Shown in pieces: positions 60,191 through 64,000 of a stretch of 64,000 bases of DNA. The notes under the pieces are model-generated. The model searched no databases. It saw only the letters and a list, made by a program, of their open reading frames with translations, and was not told the DNA's origin. The position numbers and the translations under genes were made by a program. Every line of letters begins with the position of its first letter. The first letter of the stretch is position 1. The DNA lies in NCBI RefSeq assembly GCF_001591345.1, contig NZ_BCUS01000017.1, positions 1 to 64,000 on the forward strand, written 5' to 3'. Source of the DNA: Variovorax boronicumulans NBRC 103145. Its GTDB lineage: Bacteria; Pseudomonadota; Gammaproteobacteria; Burkholderiales; Burkholderiaceae_C.

Positions 60191-60807
60191 TCCAGCTCGG
60201 CCTGCAGCGCGTCGTCTTCGAGGCGCGGCGCGCGCGACAGCACCCAAAGGAATTCACGGTCGGGCGTGCCGACCAGCGCCACCTGGTAGTCGCGGTCGAG
60301 CTTCAATATCCAGTAGTCGCCCCACACCAGCGGCAGCCAGCCCATCCAGGCGGGGGCGAAGCGCACCTGCAGCCGTCCCGCGCCGGGCTGGCCGGCCACG
60401 GGCACCACGCGCGCACTGCCGATCGCCTCGTCGAAGTTGCCGTCCTCGCGCACGCAGCGGTTGCGCACCTGCACGGTGCCATCGGGCTGCGGCGTGTACT
60501 CGGCGCTCACCGGGCCGGCGCACTGTTTCTGGAAGCGGTTGGGCAGCCGCGCCTGTTCGTGCCAGACGCCGGCATAGCGGTGCAGGTCGACCGGCGCCAC
60601 CACCTGCAGCGGTGCGCGCATCAGCGGGGCGCCGTCGGCCGGACCGGCGGGCCGGGCACGGGCCGTGCGTGCGGCGCCCAGCGCGTACCAGGTGGCCACG
60701 CCGCCCACGACGAAGGCGGTGGCCATGGTGCCGATCGCGTGGCTGGTGCGGCGGTCGTCGAAGGCGCGACCGGCGGCGGTCGCGGGGCGTGGGGGGCGAG
60801 GGGTCAT
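60136..60807 (-). CDS. Lipocalin family protein (Blc-like)
   Basis: The 223-residue protein has an N-terminal membrane segment (TMATAFVVGGVATWYALGAA) and a lipocalin barrel. The barrel includes VDLHRYAGVWHEQARLPNRFQ, the GxW motif in YAGVWHE, and C-terminal RxPxL (SRAPRLEDD). Blc-type lipocalins are usually lipoproteins; here a transmembrane-like anchor without a clear lipobox replaces that. It binds lipids or handles membrane stress. The 3' end overlaps the convergent HAD gene. Confidence 0.88.
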   Translation of the reverse strand: MTPRPPRPATAAGRAFDDRRTSHAIGTMATAFVVGGVATWYALGAARTARARPAGPADGAPLMRAPLQVVAPVDLHRYAGVWHEQARLPNRFQKQCAGPVSAEYTPQPDGTVQVRNRCVREDGNFDEAIGSARVVPVAGQPGAGRLQVRFAPAWMGWLPLVWGDYWILKLDRDYQVALVGTPDREFLWVLSRAPRLEDDALQAELDYARSLGFDTDKVVLTGR

Positions 60808-61049
60808 GAGGGCTCCTGAGGAAAGTCGTTCTCGGCGTGGATGCCGCGTCCCGCTCAGGGTGCCCCGGGCCGCGGCCGGCTGCCGTCAGCCGGGGACCAC
60901 AGCCCCTGTAGGGCAGGGCGGCCGACAACCCTTCGCGCTGCAGGCCGATGGAGCTTCGCGAAAACCCGTGCTACGGTTCGCATGAAAACATCGACCGCCG
61001 CGCAACTGCGTGCAGGACTTGTCACACCCCTCCCCGGATAATTGATTTC

Positions 61050-62006
61050 ATGAACCAACTCGATGCACTCCGCCAGTGGACCACCGTGGTTGCCGACACC
61101 GGCGACTTCAAGCAGCTCAGCATTTCCAAGCCGCAGGACGCGACCACCAACCCGTCGCTGATCCTCAAAGCCGTGCAGAAGGCCGAGTACCGGCCGCTGC
61201 TCGATGAAACCGTGAAGGCCCACGCCGGCAAGCCGCTCGACGAAGTCATCGACCGCCTGCTGGTGCGCTTCGGCACCGAAATCCTCTCCATCATCCCGGG
61301 CCGCGTGTCCACCGAAGTCGACGCACGCCTGTCGTTCGACACCGCCGCCACCGTGGCCCGTGGCGAGCGCATCGTGGCGCTGTACAAGGCCGAGGGCATC
61401 GACACCGAGAAGCGCCTGCTGATCAAGGTCGCCTCCACCTGGGAAGGCATCGAGGCCGCGCGCCTGCTCGAGCAGAAGGGCATCCGCACCAACCTCACGC
61501 TGCTGTTTTCGTTCGCGCAGGCCGTGGCCTGCGGCGCGGCCGGCGTGCAGCTCATCTCGCCCTTCGTGGGCCGCATCTACGACTGGTACAAGAAGTCGGC
61601 CGGCGCCAAGTGGGACGAAGCCGCCAGCGCGGGCGCCAACGACCCCGGCGTGAAGTCGGTGCGTGAAATCTTCAACTACTACAAGCAGCAGGGCATCAAG
61701 ACCGAGGTCATGGGCGCGAGCTTCCGCAACGTGGGGCAGATCCAGGCGCTCGCCGGTTGCGACCTGCTGACCATCAGCCCCGAGCTGCTGGCCGAGCTGG
61801 CCGCGAGCAACGAGCCGCTCACGCACGCGCTCGACGCCAAGGCTGCCGCGAGCGGCACGGCCGAGAAGGTGAGCTACGACGAGGCCGGCTTCCGCTTCGC
61901 GCTCAACGAAGACGCCATGGCCACCGAGAAGCTCGCCGAAGGCATCCGCGCCTTCGCGGCCGACGCCGTGAAGCTCGAAAAGCTCATGCAGGAAAGCGGC
62001 AAGTAA
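61050..62006 (+). CDS. tal: Transaldolase
   Basis: The 318-residue enzyme transfers dihydroxyacetone units in the non-oxidative pentose phosphate pathway. The N-terminal signature [12 protein letters not shown] lies near residue 30. The Schiff-base Lys is in [11 protein letters not shown] (about Lys126). [29 protein letters not shown] is represented near 155-183. Size and order match TalB. Start at 61050 ([10 protein letters not shown]) is the usual N-terminus. pgi begins 2 bp after its stop. Confidence 0.95.
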   Translation: MNQLDALRQWTTVVADTGDFKQLSISKPQDATTNPSLILKAVQKAEYRPLLDETVKAHAGKPLDEVIDRLLVRFGTEILSIIPGRVSTEVDARLSFDTAATVARGERIVALYKAEGIDTEKRLLIKVASTWEGIEAARLLEQKGIRTNLTLLFSFAQAVACGAAGVQLISPFVGRIYDWYKKSAGAKWDEAASAGANDPGVKSVREIFNYYKQQGIKTEVMGASFRNVGQIQALAGCDLLTISPELLAELAASNEPLTHALDAKAAASGTAEKVSYDEAGFRFALNEDAMATEKLAEGIRAFAADAVKLEKLMQESGK

Positions 62007-62008
62007 AC

Positions 62009-63562
62009 ATGACCATGACCCTGCGCTGTGACCGCGCGTCGGCCTGGGCGCAACTGCAGTCCAGCTTCGACACGGCCGGTCGCCAGTTCGATCTTCGCCA
62101 TGCCTTCGTGGACGACGCCGGGCGCTTCGCGCGCTTCAGCCAGGAGGCGCCGCACGTTTTCGCCGACCTGTCGAAGAACCTCATCGACGCGCGCACTGAG
62201 GCGCTGCTGTTCACGCTGGCGCGCGAATGCGGCCTCGAAGCCCACCGCGACGCCATGTTCGCGGGCGCGCACATCAACAACACCGAAGACCGCGCCGTGC
62301 TGCACACGCTGCTGCGCGCGCCGGCCGACGCGGCCACCGGCCGCCAGACGGCCCACGAGTTGCGCGAGGTGCATGCCACGCTCGACGCCATGCTGGCCTA
62401 CGCCGAGAAGGTGCGCAGCGACCACACGATCACCGACGTGGTCAACATCGGCATCGGCGGCTCCGACCTCGGCCCGCAGATGGCCGTGCTGGCGCTCGCG
62501 GAGTTCGTGGCGCCGGGCAAGCGCTTCCACTTCGTCTCGAACGTCGACGGCCACGAACTGGCGGGCGTGCTCAAGGGCTTGGCGCCCGAGCACACGCTGT
62601 TCCTGGTCGCTTCCAAGACCTTCACCACGGCCGAGACGATGACCAACGCGCTCTCGGCCAAGCGCTGGTACGAGCAGTCGGGCGGCACCGACATCGCCGG
62701 CCATTTCGCCGCGCTCACCACCAACGTCGAGGCCGCGAAGCAGTTCGGCATCGACACCACCTTCGGCTTCTGGGACTGGGTGGGCGGGCGTTACTCGCTG
62801 TGGTCGGCCATCGGCCTGCCGATCGCGCTGGCCATCGGCGCCGACGGCTTTCGCCGGCTGCTGGCGGGTGCGCATGCGATGGACGAGCACTTCCGCACCG
62901 CGCCGCTCGAGCAGAACCTGCCCGTGCGCCTGGGCCTGCTCGACGTCTGGTACCGCAACTTCCACCGCTTCACGAGCCGCAGCATCGCGCCGTACCACAG
63001 CGCCCTGAAGCGCGTGCCGGCCTACCTGCAGCAGCTCGAGATGGAGAGCAACGGCAAGCAGGTCGACGCGAGCGGCGCGCCGCTGGCCTTCGGCACCTCG
63101 CCCGTGCTCTGGGGCGAGCCCGGCACCAACGGGCAGCACGCCTACTTCCAGATGCTGCACCAGGGCACCGACGTGATCCCGCTCGAGTTCATGGCGGTGC
63201 GCGACGCCTCGCACGACCTCGACGGCCACCACCCCAAGCTGCTGGCCAATGCGCTCGCGCAGGCGCAGGCGCTGATGGTCGGCAAGCTCGACGAAGGCGG
63301 CCACAAGAACTTTCCGGGCAACCGGCCGAGCACCTTCTTCGTGTTCGAGAAGCTCACGCCCGAAGCGCTGGGCGCCTTCCTCGCGATGTACGAGCACCGC
63401 GTGTTCACCAGCGGCGCGCTGTGGGGCATCAACAGCTTCGACCAGTGGGGCGTGGAGCTCGGCAAGGTGCTGGCGCGCGACATCGAGCCGCGGCTGACCT
63501 CGGGCGATGTCTCGGGGCTCGATGCCTCCACGGCCGGCCTGCTGCAGCGGCTGAGCACCTGA
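62009..63562 (+). CDS. pgi: Glucose-6-phosphate isomerase
   Basis: The 517-residue enzyme interconverts glucose 6-phosphate and fructose 6-phosphate. Signatures are NIGIGGSDLGPQM near 148, SKTFTTAETMTNA near 200, DWVGGRYSLWSAIGL near 258 and GHKNFPGNRPS near 431. Its start follows the tal stop after 2 bp, so the two genes are one operon. Together with zwf about 7 kb away this forms a sugar-phosphate metabolism locus. Confidence 0.96.
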   Translation: MTMTLRCDRASAWAQLQSSFDTAGRQFDLRHAFVDDAGRFARFSQEAPHVFADLSKNLIDARTEALLFTLARECGLEAHRDAMFAGAHINNTEDRAVLHTLLRAPADAATGRQTAHELREVHATLDAMLAYAEKVRSDHTITDVVNIGIGGSDLGPQMAVLALAEFVAPGKRFHFVSNVDGHELAGVLKGLAPEHTLFLVASKTFTTAETMTNALSAKRWYEQSGGTDIAGHFAALTTNVEAAKQFGIDTTFGFWDWVGGRYSLWSAIGLPIALAIGADGFRRLLAGAHAMDEHFRTAPLEQNLPVRLGLLDVWYRNFHRFTSRSIAPYHSALKRVPAYLQQLEMESNGKQVDASGAPLAFGTSPVLWGEPGTNGQHAYFQMLHQGTDVIPLEFMAVRDASHDLDGHHPKLLANALAQAQALMVGKLDEGGHKNFPGNRPSTFFVFEKLTPEALGAFLAMYEHRVFTSGALWGINSFDQWGVELGKVLARDIEPRLTSGDVSGLDASTAGLLQRLST

Positions 63563-63666
63563 CGGCGCACGTCACTGCAAGCCTCGCAAGCCTTGGCCAA
63601 AGGCTCTATCCACTAGGCCTTTAGGCCATTGGTTTGCAGGGTGGTGGCCGGTTTGGCCGAGTTTGT

Positions 63667-63713
63667 CGTTGCACAGTGCGCCGATATGATGGCCCCGGGG
63701 AAATTTCCCTGGG
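63667..63713 (+). promoter_or_regulatory. Promoter and palindrome before the DUF805 gene
   Basis: TTGTCG and TATGAT (-10 at 63685-63690) are separated by 16 bp. The predicted start of transcription falls in a near-perfect 20-bp palindrome at 63694-63713 (18 of 20 positions symmetrical, centre AAATTT). The palindrome is a candidate repressor site. Confidence 0.5.
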
Positions 63714-63735
63714 ATTCATCAAGAGGAGCGAGTCA

Positions 63736-64000
63736 ATGGACTTTCAAACAGCGGTCAAGACGTGCATCGCCAAGTACACCGATTTCACGGGTCGTGCGTC
63801 GCGTTCCGAGTTCTGGTGGTTTTTTCTGGCCCAGTTCGGCGTGCTCGTCGTGACGGGCCTGATCCATGAGTACGTGTACTTCATTGCAGCGCTGGCCCTG
63901 CTTCTGCCCGCCCTCGCGGTGGGCGTGCGCCGCCTGCACGACATCGGCAAGAGCGGCTGGTTCTTGCTGCTGTCGATCATCCCGCTGATCAATCTGGTGC
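63736..64000 (+). CDS. DUF805 family membrane protein (truncated by window end)
   Basis: Only the first 88 residues are visible. MDFQTAVKTCIAKYTDFTGRASRSEFWWFFL is approximated by the typical DUF805 opening (F-x-G-R-x-x-R-x-E-F-W). A membrane pair and the family motif VGVRRLHDIGKSGWFLL follow. The ribosome site AAGAGGAG is 9 bases before the ATG. The role of the family is unknown. Confidence 0.88.
   Translation, partial: MDFQTAVKTCIAKYTDFTGRASRSEFWWFFLAQFGVLVVTGLIHEYVYFIAALALLLPALAVGVRRLHDIGKSGWFLLLSIIPLINLV

Overview
The window is high-GC DNA with dense, short-spaced operons. The gene set fits a betaproteobacterium of the Comamonadaceae, most like Variovorax. Clues are Gram-negative general porins, tripartite tricarboxylate transporter genes, Coq7-type ubiquinone hydroxylase, a 2-aminoethylphosphonate (AEP) degradation cassette with a FAD oxidoreductase, and the style of the gsp cluster. 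The taxonomic call is inference from protein resemblance; no marker gene such as 16S rRNA is present. I saw no tRNA, rRNA, CRISPR array or IS transposase.

Layout. 1-4.1 kb: the end of an AEP uptake and breakdown operon (fused permease, FAD oxidoreductase, phosphonoacetaldehyde hydrolase), preceded by a dispersed inverted-repeat element. 4.2-6.8 kb: GNAT acetyltransferase, MFS transporter, an Imm1-like orphan immunity protein and a TonB-domain lipoprotein. 7.0-9.0 kb: TctB/TctA carboxylate transporter, then a convergent MocR-type regulator. 10.5-12.8 kb: DUF2970 protein and two multihaem cytochromes c. 12.8-16.7 kb: purine salvage (LysR regulator, NCS2 permease, 8-oxoguanine deaminase). 16.7-23.5 kb: tandem Tat-exported phospholipases C, a small lipoprotein and a phosphatase-fold/LamG lipoprotein behind a candidate Pho box. 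23.9-36.3 kb: a 5'-nucleotidase and a nearly complete type II secretion cluster (gspG-H-I-J-K-L-M-N-D-E-F, with gspC divergent). 36.3-39.1 kb: ilvA and a lone tyrosine recombinase. 39.2-43.4 kb: two closely related porins as inverted repeats around a candidate small RNA, an OsmC protein and coq7. 43.6-52.5 kb: a peptide-type ABC transporter operon with an M20 amidohydrolase and a translationally coupled two-domain glycosyltransferase. 52.6-64 kb: Tat-exported DODA-type dioxygenase, zwf, an AfuABC-like ABC transporter, a YihX-like HAD phosphatase, a lipocalin, tal, pgi and the start of a DUF805 gene.

How it fits together. Phosphorus and sugar-phosphate acquisition recurs: AEP use, phospholipases, a phosphatase-fold protein, a 5'-nucleotidase, and a transporter lodged between zwf and tal-pgi that may import sugar phosphates. 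The type II secretion genes beside Tat-exported phospholipases suggest a secretion machine next to its own substrates. The most unusual points are the porin copy that has lost its own start codon and leader, the adjacent small RNA with an anti-Shine-Dalgarno tract, the nested inverted-repeat element present twice, the phosphatase-fold protein lacking expected metal ligands, and the sugar-phosphate locus with a HexR-like site.
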